This document shows positions 11,680-20,312 of a DNA stretch of 64,000 bases, piece after piece. The notes under the pieces were generated by a model. It ran no database searches, was not told the DNA's origin, and worked only from the letters and a program-made list of their open reading frames with translations. Both the position numbers and the translations under genes were made by a program. The stretch covers positions 2,604,001 to 2,668,000 of the forward strand of contig NZ_CP050153.1 of assembly GCF_011617465.1 (NCBI RefSeq), given 5' to 3'. The DNA comes from Brevibacterium pigmentatum (lineage in GTDB: Bacteria; Actinomycetota; Actinomycetes; Actinomycetales; Brevibacteriaceae). The stretch's first letter is position 1; the number at the start of each line of letters is the position of its first letter.

Positions 11680-13765
11680 GCTGGTGGGCGTGGGGGATTC
11701 CGAATACGTCGACATAGAATCCGAACTCGCTTTCCAGGGAATCGATGATGGTCTCGGCGCGGACGAAGCCGTGGGATTCGCCCTTGTACAGACGGTAAAT
11801 GTACTCCACTCCGGCCAGTTCGAGTGTATCGACGAACTCCTGGGCCTGGGAGGGTGGGACGATCGGGTCACGGTCGCCTTGCATGACGGCCACGGGCACG
11901 GTGATATCGGTGGTCCGGCGGATCGGCGAACGGGTGATGTATTCGTCCTGGGCGGCGGGCCAGGGGCCGACGAGTCCGTCGATGTAATGGGATTCGAAGT
12001 CGTGGGTGTCGACGACGAAGCGCATGAGGTCGGTGACTCCGAAATACGAGGTGCCGCAGGCGAACACTTTCGTCGAGGCGAGGGCGGACAGCACGGTCCA
12101 TCCGCCCGAGGAGGCTCCGGAGATCGCGATGCGGTTCGGGTCGGCGAGTCCGGCTGCGACGAGTCCGTTGACGGCGGCGACGGTGTCCTCGACGTCGACG
12201 ACTCCCCATCCGCCGCGCAGCCGGTCACGCCATGCGCGACCGAAGCCGGTCGACCCGGCGTAGTTGACTTCGAGGACGCCGATTCCCTGGGAGGTGAAGT
12301 AGCTCGTGCGGGCCGTCATCTCCGGGGTTGCCTGCCCGGTCGGTCCGCCGTGGATCGAGACGATGTAGGGCGGGAGTTCGTCATCGGGGGCGGCGAAGCG
12401 GGGATTGTGCGGCGGATGGATGACGACGGGCACTCCCCCGAGCTCGCCGACCTGCGGGCGGGAGTAATAGCCCTGGTGGGTGTCGAGGCGTTCGCTGGCG
12501 ATCTCGGTGAACAGTCCGGTCACCCGATCGACGGCGTAGAGGACTCCGGGACGCCGTGTCGATTTCGCCGTCAGCAGCAGGTGGGTGCGTCCGAGGTCGA
12601 GGAGCTCGATCGTGCCGAAGGTCTCCCCCGTCGTGTCGATGGTCTCCCAGGGAGTGGCGACAGGGTTCGGTGCGGCCGGGTCGGAAGACGGTGAGGACTG
12701 GTCTGGTTCGAGCGCGACGGGACTGTCAGTGAGACGGCGGCGCACGAGTGTCGCGGTGGCCCCCTGCGAATGCGCCCACACCTCGTCGCCGTCGTTGAGG
12801 TGCCACCTCGTGCCCAGCTGCCAGAGGGCACCGCCGATCTCCTCGCCGGTGTCGATGACCGGACGCAGACGGTCGATGTCGAGCTGAGCGGGAGCCGGTG
12901 CGTGGCGTGCGTCGGTGACGATGGGGCGCCTGGAAACGGGGTCGATGTCGAGGCCGTACAGCGACCAGTGACCTTCGTGGTCGGAGATGACGTGAAGCGA
13001 GGAATCGGAGGTGAACTCCGGCTGGAGCAACGAGATTCCCGGGTCGGTCGGGCTCGGCATCCCCGGATCGGATCGGCGCGGGCGTTCGACGCCGTCACCG
13101 CTGAGCACGGCGACCGCAGGGGTGGCCGGAGTGCGCACATCGACAAGCCGCAGAGTCGTTCCGTCCCAGGGCATGTTCGGGTGCTCCCAGCCGATGAATG
13201 CCAGGGTGCTGCCGTCGGGCGACAGCCTGGGCCAGGCCATGAAGTGGGAGTGGCTCGAGAGCACATTCGTCGTCCCGTGCTTGGTCAGCAGCACAATGGC
13301 GCGTTCACGCCGGGTAGACCGGCAGTCCTCACGCACGCACAGCAGACCCCACGGACTCATGTGCAGATCTCCATAGCGGATCCGCCCCGAGGTGTCCGGG
13401 GTCAGGGCGTGCGGGGCACGCCCCGGAATGATCTGCCAGACGCGCTGATCAGCGGCGTTGACGAAGTAGATGACCTCGCTGCTCTGATCGAGAGCCCACG
13501 AGGCTCCCCCGTATTCGTGGACGGCGGAGCGGATGTTGAAGCCGGAAGGAATGACCTGTTCGCTGTCTCCCGGACGCGACAGCGAGGTGCGGACGAGTCC
13601 GGTGCGAGCCTTCTCTGTGGGGATCTTCGTCGAATAGAAGATCTCATCTCCGCGGAAGGCGGCATCGAAGATCGGAGCAGCACCGGCAGCCACCTCAGCG
13701 GCGTTGAGAGGCGAAGACCAGGTTCCATAAGGTGCCGTGACGACATCTTGGGGAAATTCCTTCAT
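11672..13765 (-). CDS. S9 family (prolyl oligopeptidase-type) serine peptidase
   Basis: The 697-residue protein has an N-terminal WD/propeller-like domain (to about residue 420) and a C-terminal alpha/beta hydrolase domain. The nucleophile elbow is ISGASSGGWTVLSA (GxSxGG), the acidic residue is in MQGDRDPIVPPSQA and the His in YKGESHGFVRAE. The oxyanion segment VSIHGGPTGQ is also present. No signal peptide is seen, so it is probably a cytoplasmic acylaminoacyl-peptidase or dipeptidyl-peptidase-like enzyme. It overlaps the downstream MetE-like gene; the three genes down to ligA look co-transcribed. Confidence 0.9.
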
Positions 13766-13831
13766 GCCCCCAGAGTATCGTCAGTGGCCGACATCGGGCC
13801 CGAACTCGTCGCTTAAGTGAGGTGAGGCAGC

Positions 13832-15044
13832 TCAGGCGTCGGCGAATTCCGGTGCCGGGGTGATGCGGTCCTTCGCCGTGGAGTCGATGGTGGCCTGGCC
13901 GAGCACGCGAGTGCCGCGGTAGATCACCATGGTCTGGCCCGGGGCCACTCCGGAGAGCTCCTCATCGACGTCGACGTGCATGAGCTGCCCGGCCGGACGT
14001 GCGGCGGGCACCTCGACCTCGTCGATGATCGGATTCGCCTCATGCTCGGGTGCCTCGGCGACGAAATCGCCGAGCCAGGCACGGGCCGGAACCGGGTCGG
14101 CGTGGGCGCGGATCTGCACTTCGCAGTCGATTCCGGTCTCCGGGGTGTCCCCCATATCCGACGGAGCCGCTCCGGCCCAGGAGGTGCGTATGCCGGTGAG
14201 GTGGGAGACCGCGAGATCGGCGCGCGATCCGACGGTGACGGTGTTCGTCGCCGGGTCGAGGCCGGTGACGAAGCGCGGCTTGCCATCGGCAGCGGGCTTC
14301 TCGATGCCGAGGCCCTTGCGCTGACCGATCGTGTACGTCATCGCTCCGTCGTGACGCCCAAGCACTTCGCCTCCGGAGTCCTTGATGAGTCCCGGACGCA
14401 TCGGGATCTTGTCGGCCAACCAGGCCTTCGTGTCCCCGTCGGGGATGAAGCAGATGTCATAGGAGTCGGGCTTGTTCGCCACGGAGAAACCGCGCTCGGC
14501 CGCCTCGGCACGCACTTCGGCCTTCGACGCGGTCGCACCGATCGGGAAGTAGCAGTGCTCGAGCTGATCGGAGGTGAGCACACCGAGGACGTAGGACTGG
14601 TCCTTGGCCAGGTCCTCACCGCGGTGCAGTTCGGGTCGCCCTTCGTCATCGCGGAGCACCTCGGCATAGTGACCGGTGGCGATGGCGTCGAAGCCGAGCG
14701 CCAGGGCGCGGTCGAGGAGGGCGGCGAACTTGATGCGCTCGTTGCAGCGCATGCACGGGTTCGGGGTGCGGCCGGCGGCGTATTCGGCGATGAAGTCATC
14801 GACGATGTCTTCCTTGAACCGCTCGGAGAAGTCCCAGACGTAGAAGGGGGATGTCGAGCATCCCCGCCACGCGGTGGGCGTCGCGGGAGTCTTCGATCGT
14901 GCAGCAGCCGCGCGATCCGGTGCGCAGGGTGCCGGGCATCCGGGACAGGGCGAGGTGGACGCCGACGACTTCGTGTCCAGCGACGGCACGTGCCGCGGCT
15001 ACAGACGAATCGACTCCGCCGGACATGGCGACGAGTACTCTCAT
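13832..15044 (-). pseudogene. mnmA: mnmA, tRNA 2-thiouridylase, interrupted by a +1 frameshift
   Basis: MnmA thiolates U34 of Lys, Glu and Gln tRNAs using sulfur from a cysteine desulfurase. The ATG at 15044 (AAGGAG site) begins [14 protein letters not shown], the PP-loop. That frame runs correctly to ..GMLDIP (residue 66), then enters a wrong frame at a G5 run (14846-14850 plus strand). Homology resumes one base over as [15 protein letters not shown], through the catalytic-Cys motif [27 protein letters not shown] (second catalytic Cys) and the C-terminal barrel to 13832. The span is 3n+1 (1213 bases), as expected for one extra base. With it removed a 403-residue MnmA results. It may be a real null allele or a homopolymer sequencing error. 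Confidence 0.9.
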
Positions 15045-16252
15045 GATGCTCCTTGCATCCATCGGGGTGTTGCCGAAACCATCCCGGCTCGGCGTGCCTG
15101 GTCGACGACCTCAGGCAGGGCCGCGAGCAGGGCATCGACATCGGCTTCGGTCGTATCGTGACCGAGCGTGAAGCGCTGAGTGGTGCGGGCGCTGTCCTCA
15201 TCCATCCCGCACGCCAAGAGCACATGGGAGGGACGGGAGACGCCGGCAGAGCAGGCCGATCCCGTCGAGGTGGCCAATCCCCTGGCATCGAGACCGAACA
15301 GCAGCGAATCCCCCTCGCAGCCCGGGAACGTGAAATGGGCGTTGGCCGGCAGGCGGTCCGCTCCGCGCGGGCCCGAGAGCACGGCACCGTCGATGCTCGA
15401 TTCGATTCCCGCGATGAGGCGGTCACGCAGCGCCGACAGTCGTGCCGACCGGGTCTCGAGGTCGGCCGTGACGAGGTCTACGGCGGCGGCGAAGGCCACG
15501 GCACCGGCGACGTCGAGGGTGCCCGAACGCACGCTGCGCTCCTGTCCCCCGCCGTGGAGGATCGGAGTCGGGGTCGCCCCACGGTCGAGCAGGAGTGCGC
15601 CGATGCCGACGGGACCGCCGATCTTGTGCGCGGTGATCGTCATCGCCGTCGCCTTGAGCGCAGCGAAGTCGAGCGGAATCTGCCCGAGGGCCTGCACGGC
15701 GTCGATGTGGAAGGGAATGCCGAGGTCCGCGGCGACTTCACCGATCGCAGCGATCGGCTGCAGAGTGCCGATCTCGTTGTTCGCGGCCATCACGCTGATG
15801 AGCGCGGTGCGTTCGGGATCGCGGCGCAATTCAGCGGTCGCCGCGTCCAAATCGAGACGCCCCGCCGAGTCGACGTCGAGGTACACGGCTTCGGCGCCTT
15901 GCGCCTCCAGCCATTCCACGGTCTCGAGGATAGCGGGGTGTTCGATCGTCGTCGTCAGCACCCGCGGGCGTGCGGGCGCGGTGAACGTCCCGTTGTTGCG
16001 AGCGAGGTAGAGGCCCTTGAGAGCGAAATTGTCGGCCTCGGTGCCTCCCGAAGTGAAGATCACCTCCGACGAGGTGGCCGCACCGACCGCGCGGGCGATG
16101 GCCTCGCGTGCTTCTTCGATGCGCATCCGTGCCGCCTGTCCGACCGCATGCAGGGCCGAGGGGTTGGCCCGACGAGCCAGCTCCTTCGTGTACACCTCGA
16201 GCACCTCGGCGGGCATCGGCGAGGTGGCTGCGTGATCGAGATAGATGGGCAC
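15041..16252 (-). CDS. cysteine desulfurase (NifS/IscS class V aminotransferase)
   Basis: This PLP enzyme takes sulfur from cysteine for delivery to MnmA or Fe-S assembly. The 403-residue sequence begins [13 protein letters not shown]. It shows [15 protein letters not shown], the PLP-Lys in [17 protein letters not shown], and the persulfide Cys in [15 protein letters not shown]. The TGA stop overlaps the mnmA ATG by four bases, so sulfur donor and acceptor are co-translated. The short loop around the active Cys is consistent with either an IscS-like or a dedicated MnmA partner. Confidence 0.93.
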   Translation of the reverse strand: MPIYLDHAATSPMPAEVLEVYTKELARRANPSALHAVGQAARMRIEEAREAIARAVGAATSSEVIFTSGGTEADNFALKGLYLARNNGTFTAPARPRVLTTTIEHPAILETVEWLEAQGAEAVYLDVDSAGRLDLDAATAELRRDPERTALISVMAANNEIGTLQPIAAIGEVAADLGIPFHIDAVQALGQIPLDFAALKATAMTITAHKIGGPVGIGALLLDRGATPTPILHGGGQERSVRSGTLDVAGAVAFAAAVDLVTADLETRSARLSALRDRLIAGIESSIDGAVLSGPRGADRLPANAHFTFPGCEGDSLLFGLDARGLATSTGSACSAGVSRPSHVLLACGMDEDSARTTQRFTLGHDTTEADVDALLAALPEVVDQARRAGMVSATPRWMQGAS

Positions 16253-16353
16253 CCTGCAATTTTAGGGCGTGAGCCAGGCTACGGCCAGGATCCGTGCGGC
16301 ATCTCACCTGCCAAGCGACACATCCGGACGAGTTGCCGGCTGGTATGGCCGAC

Positions 16354-16359
16354 TAAACT
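16354..16359 (+). promoter_or_regulatory. -10 box of a leaderless promoter
   Basis: TAAACT lies seven bases before the GTG at 16367, so transcription probably starts at the start codon. Confidence 0.5.
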
Positions 16360-16366
16360 GGTCTCC

Positions 16367-16717
16367 GTGTTCACCGTTTTCACCATCGTCCTCTATGCCG
16401 CCACCGGCATCCTGACCCTGTGGTCGATCGTCGAGACCATCCGCAACCGCCCGGCCGGCAAGGCTCTGCTCGGCGGTGCCGCTCTGCTTCTGCTGCTGCT
16501 CATCGTGCAGCTGATCATCTCGATCGCGACCTTCGGCTCCACACATGATGTCGACCCGCTGCTCTACTTCGGCTACATCATCACAGCGATCATGGTCATG
16601 GCGCTGGCCGGGTTCTGGGCGTTTGCGGAACTGAGCCGTTGGGGGCCGGGTGTGCTGGCCGCGGCAGGACTGACGGTGATCGTGATGATCGAGAGATTGG
16701 ACCAGATTTGGCAGTGA
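16367..16717 (+). CDS. small integral membrane protein
   Basis: The 116-residue product starts at GTG 16367, immediately after a TAAACT -10, so it is probably leaderless. Four hydrophobic helices are visible: VFTIVLYAATGILTLWSIV, ALLGGAALLLLLLIVQLIISI, LLYFGYIITAIMVMALAGFWAF and VLAAAGLTVIVMI. No family is recognised. The stop overlaps the next gene by four bases (GTGA), and both products are membrane proteins, so they may form a complex. The same frame stays open far upstream, antisense to the desulfurase gene, but that part is a shadow. Confidence 0.7.
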   Translation: MFTVFTIVLYAATGILTLWSIVETIRNRPAGKALLGGAALLLLLLIVQLIISIATFGSTHDVDPLLYFGYIITAIMVMALAGFWAFAELSRWGPGVLAAAGLTVIVMIERLDQIWQ

Positions 16718-17241
16718 CCAGGCGCAATCGGTTCGGCGGAGACTCCGCCGACGATGCGGACTCAGCAGGCAGCGCGAACGCGGCGGACAACCCGGACTCC
16801 TCGGCCGCCTCGGCGAAGGGAAAGACGGGACGGTCACCGTTCTCGGCGATGCATACCGGACCGGGACGGGCGCTGACGGCGGTGTACGGGGTCTTCGCGC
16901 TCTCGGCCACGGCCCGGGCGGGCTACCAGCTCATCCGCGAATTCGACGTCGCGCCGATCGCGTATTCGCTCTCGGCGCTGGCAGCGGTGATCTACATCCT
17001 CGCCACGGTCTGCCTCGTCATCGGCAACCGCATCTCACACCGGATCGCCGTCGCCGCCTGCGCGGTCGAGTTCGTCGGCGTCATCGTCGTCGGCATCCTC
17101 AGCCGCACCCACCCCGAGGATTTCGCGAAGCCGTCGGTGTGGTCGAACTTCGGCAGCGGCTACGGCTACATTCCGCTGATTCTGCCGCTCATCGGCCTAT
17201 GGTGGCTGCTGCGCGTCGGCCGCCGCGCGAACCGCGACTGA
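16714..17241 (+). CDS. integral membrane protein of unknown function
   Basis: The start is the GTG at 16714 overlapping the upstream stop. The 175-residue product has a charged, Ala/Asp/Ser-rich cytoplasmic N-terminus (about 55 residues) and then four hydrophobic helices (ALTAVYGVFALSATARAGYQ, IAYSLSALAAVIYILATVCLVIG, IAVAACAVEFVGVIVVGIL, YIPLILPLIGLWWLLRVG). An extracytoplasmic loop carries HPEDFAKPSVWSNFGSGYGY. It resembles small conserved actinobacterial membrane proteins, but no function is known to me. It is coupled to the preceding small membrane protein. Confidence 0.7.
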   Translation: MTRRNRFGGDSADDADSAGSANAADNPDSSAASAKGKTGRSPFSAMHTGPGRALTAVYGVFALSATARAGYQLIREFDVAPIAYSLSALAAVIYILATVCLVIGNRISHRIAVAACAVEFVGVIVVGILSRTHPEDFAKPSVWSNFGSGYGYIPLILPLIGLWWLLRVGRRANRD

Positions 17242-17252
17242 GCGGCGCATGA

Positions 17253-17310
17253 GCGGGTTCAAAGCTCATATGCGGTGATCGTGATCAGCGCGTATGAACT
17301 TCGAACCCGC
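17253..17310. repeat. 58-bp imperfect palindrome between convergent genes
   Basis: Outer arms 17253-17274 and 17289-17310 match at 19 of 22 positions (GCGGGTTCAAAG.. with ..CTTCGAACCCGC), and an inner TGATC-GT-GATCA dyad fills the centre. It lies between the stop of a plus-strand and that of a minus-strand gene, so a bidirectional end signal is likely, although no T tracts flank it. Confidence 0.65.
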
Positions 17311-17345
17311 GGGTGCTGACACGACGAGCGAACTGCAGCCCCGGG

Positions 17346-19193
17346 TCACTCCACCTTGGAGGAGATGACGTTCCAGTCGGTGGCCACCGCGGTGAGCTCG
17401 TCACCGGTCTTCATCAGCACATAGGGGTGTGCAGTGTCGACCTTGATGGTGTCGCCCTCTTTGTCATTCGTCTTCACGGCCTCGACGGTGTCGCCGAGGT
17501 CGAGAGCGTAGTCGGACGGCGCCTTGATCGTCAGCGTGCAGCGGACTTCGCCCATCCCGATCGCACCGTTCTCGGTGCTCAGGGTCATGTCCTCGAACTT
17601 GAGGTCCTCATAGGGCTTGCAGTCGACGTCGACCTTGTCGAAGCCGGAGTCCTTGTCCCGCAGGTCACCCACGTAGTCGCGGAATCCCTTGAATCCGCCT
17701 TCCTTGAGCCCATCGGGTCCCCCGGACTTCGCCTTGCCGTCGACGAGGAACGACGAGACGTCTCCGGAGGCGGTGGTCAGATCGCTCGAGAATTCCTCCG
17801 GTGCCTCTTCCACGGCTCCCTGATCGTCGGCCATGAGCGCCGGAACCTGATCGGTGGGCACATACGATGCCTGGCGCACGAGGGGGTCGGTCGACGCCGA
17901 TTCCCGCGTTACCAACATCACCTGGGTCAGCTGCTTGTCCCCGTCCGTGGACTTCTTGTCCGCGGTGCCGAAGGCGTAGAACCACATCGGGTATTCGGTG
18001 AAGCTCGGGCTGCCGGCGACGACCTCGGTGAAGTTCGGTGCGCGCAGCTTCTGCTTCGCGTTGTCCGCGATCTGGATCTGCGCGCGGGTGTGATCGATGA
18101 GCGGTGCCGCTTGGATCTTGTCGAGGTCGGTGCCCTTGTCGCCGAGGGTCTTGTCGAGCGATTCCGTGTAGTTCGTCATGAACTTCCCGGCCTCACCGGG
18201 GCGCACCGCGGTGCGCTCGTACGGGGTGACATCCGGGCTGCTGGGTTTGGCGATCGGCATGTTCGCGCAGCCGCTGAGCACGAGTCCCGTGCCTATCATC
18301 GCGGCCGTCACCGTCCGCAGGGACCGACGGTTCCGCAGATCCCGTCGCCGAGGCGGCGCTGAGCTTGCGGTTCCCGGCTGTACCGTCGAGATCGGCTGAG
18401 TCGCCGGACCTGGCTCGCCCTTGCCCGCGCGGTCATCGGCCGCTGACTGGCCGCCTCGGCGGGGGTTGCGTTCGTCGGGGCCGCTTCCGCCGCCATCCGA
18501 GCCGCCGCGGCCGTTGCTGCCGCCGCCATCGGATCCCCTTTTGCCCGAGCGACCGACGTCCTTCTTGGGCGGGCGGATGCGTGAGGACCACCAGCGCATG
18601 AAGAAGAACACCGAGAATCCGGCGAGGAAGATCGTGCCGGCAATGCCGAGCAGGCTGAGTGCGAACACGCCCTTGACGCGCATCTGGAGACTCACCGTCG
18701 TTCCGTCGAGACTGTCATCGGAGTTCGCAGGGGCGATGACGAGCACCTGCGGTTCGGCATCGAGGTCGAAGGTTTTCGCGACCGTCTTTCCCGTGTCCGT
18801 GCTGATCCACCAGTCACGGTCGGTGATATCGGCCTCCGGCTTCGCATCACCGGGAGTGAACCGGTGGGAGGCGGAGTTCGGGAACGACACATCACTGATC
18901 TGCTCCTGCGCCACCCCGTCGAGGTAGCTGTCGGCGTCGACGCCGCTGGCGGTGCCGACGAAGAGCTCCGTGCCCTTCGAGTTCTTCGCCGTCACGGTCA
19001 CGCTCGAGCCGGAATAGGGCACGATCGCTTCGTCGAGGACGACGGCGTACGCCCCGTCCTTGACCTTGAAAGCGGGCGTCTCGGTGATCTCGTCGGTGCC
19101 GACGACCGAGAGCGCAGAGATGACCAGTCCGGCGAGCGTGAGTGCCGCTACGCCGAAGAGGATGGCGGTGATGAGTCGGATTTGCTGGATCAG
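17346..19193 (-). CDS. membrane protein with an internal lipobox (paralog of 20313-21932)
   Basis: The frame has no ATG, GTG or TTG before 19022, yet an evident N-terminal transmembrane helix (IRLITAILFGVAALTLAGLVISAL) is encoded upstream. A CTG at 19193 overlaps the thioredoxin stop as CTGA, with GAGGG upstream, so I start there (615 residues). Order: TM1, an extracytoplasmic domain to about residue 165, TM2 (VFALSLLGIAGTIFLAGFSVFFF), a basic Gly/Ser-rich cytoplasmic linker, a second signal-like helix ending in the lipobox LSGC (LRTVTAAMIGTGLVLSGC), then an exported domain of about 320 residues. It has the same layout as the gene on the other side of the thioredoxin. Function unknown. Confidence 0.75.
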   Translation of the reverse strand: MIQQIRLITAILFGVAALTLAGLVISALSVVGTDEITETPAFKVKDGAYAVVLDEAIVPYSGSSVTVTAKNSKGTELFVGTASGVDADSYLDGVAQEQISDVSFPNSASHRFTPGDAKPEADITDRDWWISTDTGKTVAKTFDLDAEPQVLVIAPANSDDSLDGTTVSLQMRVKGVFALSLLGIAGTIFLAGFSVFFFMRWWSSRIRPPKKDVGRSGKRGSDGGGSNGRGGSDGGGSGPDERNPRRGGQSAADDRAGKGEPGPATQPISTVQPGTASSAPPRRRDLRNRRSLRTVTAAMIGTGLVLSGCANMPIAKPSSPDVTPYERTAVRPGEAGKFMTNYTESLDKTLGDKGTDLDKIQAAPLIDHTRAQIQIADNAKQKLRAPNFTEVVAGSPSFTEYPMWFYAFGTADKKSTDGDKQLTQVMLVTRESASTDPLVRQASYVPTDQVPALMADDQGAVEEAPEEFSSDLTTASGDVSSFLVDGKAKSGGPDGLKEGGFKGFRDYVGDLRDKDSGFDKVDVDCKPYEDLKFEDMTLSTENGAIGMGEVRCTLTIKAPSDYALDLGDTVEAVKTNDKEGDTIKVDTAHPYVLMKTGDELTAVATDWNVISSKVE

Positions 19194-20161
19194 AACAATG
19201 CCCTCATGAGTGCGGTCCGTGCCTTGGTCACGGCTGGGTCGTCGGCGCCGAGGACCTCGAACAGGTCGAGGACCCGCAGGCGCAGGGATTCCTTCTCATC
19301 ACCCGCGGTGGTGCGGATGAGAGAGATGAGTCGGTTGAAGGCGCTGTCGGCGTTGCCACTGACGATCTCGGCGTCGGCGGCGGCCTTCGCGGCTTCGACG
19401 TCCTGGGGGTCGGCTTCGGCGGCGGCGATGAGGTCGGCCGGTTCCTGGTCGATGAGTCGGCGGCCCAGACCTGCCCGTGCGAGACCGAACTTCGCCTCCT
19501 CGTCGGCCGGAGAGTTCGCCAGTGCGGCCTTGAACAGGCTCTCGGCGGTGTCGAAGTCGCCCTTGGCGAGTGCCTCCTCGGCCTCCGGGTGGGCGGGACC
19601 GGCCGGTTCGGGTTCGGCTCCCCCGACGGCCGCATAGCCGGTCACACCGTTCTCACCGGCGAGCTTGAGGAGTTCGTCGAAGTACGCCTGGACCTGCGGT
19701 TCGGGCAGAGCGCTCTGGAACAGCGGCACGGGCTGGCCCTTGATGAGGGCGACGACCGTCGGGATCGACTGGACGCCGAATGCCTGCTGCAGACGCGGGT
19801 TCGCATCGACGTCGACCTTCGCCAGCACCAGGCGTCCCCCATAGGAGGTGACGACGCGCTCGAGGACCGGGGAGAGCTGCTTGCAGGGCTCACACCATTC
19901 GGCCCACAGGTCGATGACCACGGGCACGCGGTCGGAGATCGCGACGAGGCTGGTGAAGGTCGATTCATCGACGTCGAAGACCAGGCCCGGAACGGCGACC
20001 GCGTTCGGGTCCTGACCTGCCTGGCCGCCGGCGCCACCGGCGCCGGCACCCGCACCGGCCGCCTGCCCGCCCTGGTCGGCGGGCATATTCTTGCTGCGCA
20101 CTGCCGACAGGTCGAGTCCCTGGTTGGGCTGCGTATTCTCCTGCGAGGGCTCCATTGACAC
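19190..20161 (-). CDS. CnoX/YbbN-type thioredoxin-TPR protein
   Basis: The 323-residue protein has a Gly/Ala-rich lead, a thioredoxin domain (LVFDVDESTFTSLVAISDRVP.. with WCEPC, about residues 95-200) and a C-terminal tetratricopeptide part (EEALAKGDFDTAESLFKAALANSPADEEAKFGLAR). This is the order found in CnoX (YbbN), a redox-active holdase that passes proteins to chaperonins. WCEPC differs from the reductase-type WCGPC. The start is GTG 20161 (AAAGGAG five bases before); ATG 20155 is an alternative. Its stop overlaps the next membrane gene (CTGA), and a paralog of that gene lies upstream, so the three may act together outside or across the membrane. That is inference. Confidence 0.85.
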   Translation of the reverse strand: MSMEPSQENTQPNQGLDLSAVRSKNMPADQGGQAAGAGAGAGGAGGQAGQDPNAVAVPGLVFDVDESTFTSLVAISDRVPVVIDLWAEWCEPCKQLSPVLERVVTSYGGRLVLAKVDVDANPRLQQAFGVQSIPTVVALIKGQPVPLFQSALPEPQVQAYFDELLKLAGENGVTGYAAVGGAEPEPAGPAHPEAEEALAKGDFDTAESLFKAALANSPADEEAKFGLARAGLGRRLIDQEPADLIAAAEADPQDVEAAKAAADAEIVSGNADSAFNRLISLIRTTAGDEKESLRLRVLDLFEVLGADDPAVTKARTALMRALF

Positions 20162-20312
20162 GTGGTCTCCTTTGTGACGCGGTCGGTGGGCTCGGTGAAA
20201 ACCGTGACGCACCTGATCCATGTTTATCCAACAGAACGTATCAACATCGGTGCGCCCACGGCTATTTCCTCAGCCGTCAGGGAAGGAGCGCCACGGTGCC
20301 GACCCGTCCGCC

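Noticed and set aside
11680..12228. N-terminal extension of the MetE-like gene
   Set aside because: It lies over the S9 peptidase coding end and has shadow composition rich in Ser/Pro/Arg; the ATG at 11679 is the natural start.
14841..14855. Programmed +1 frameshifting as the normal way to make MnmA
   Set aside because: CCC-C can slip, but MnmA genes are not known to need it; an indel or read error is the simpler reading.
15053..16366. Plus-strand frame continuing upstream of the 16367 gene
   Set aside because: It is antisense to the clear cysteine desulfurase; only the part after 16367 has membrane-protein character and its own promoter.
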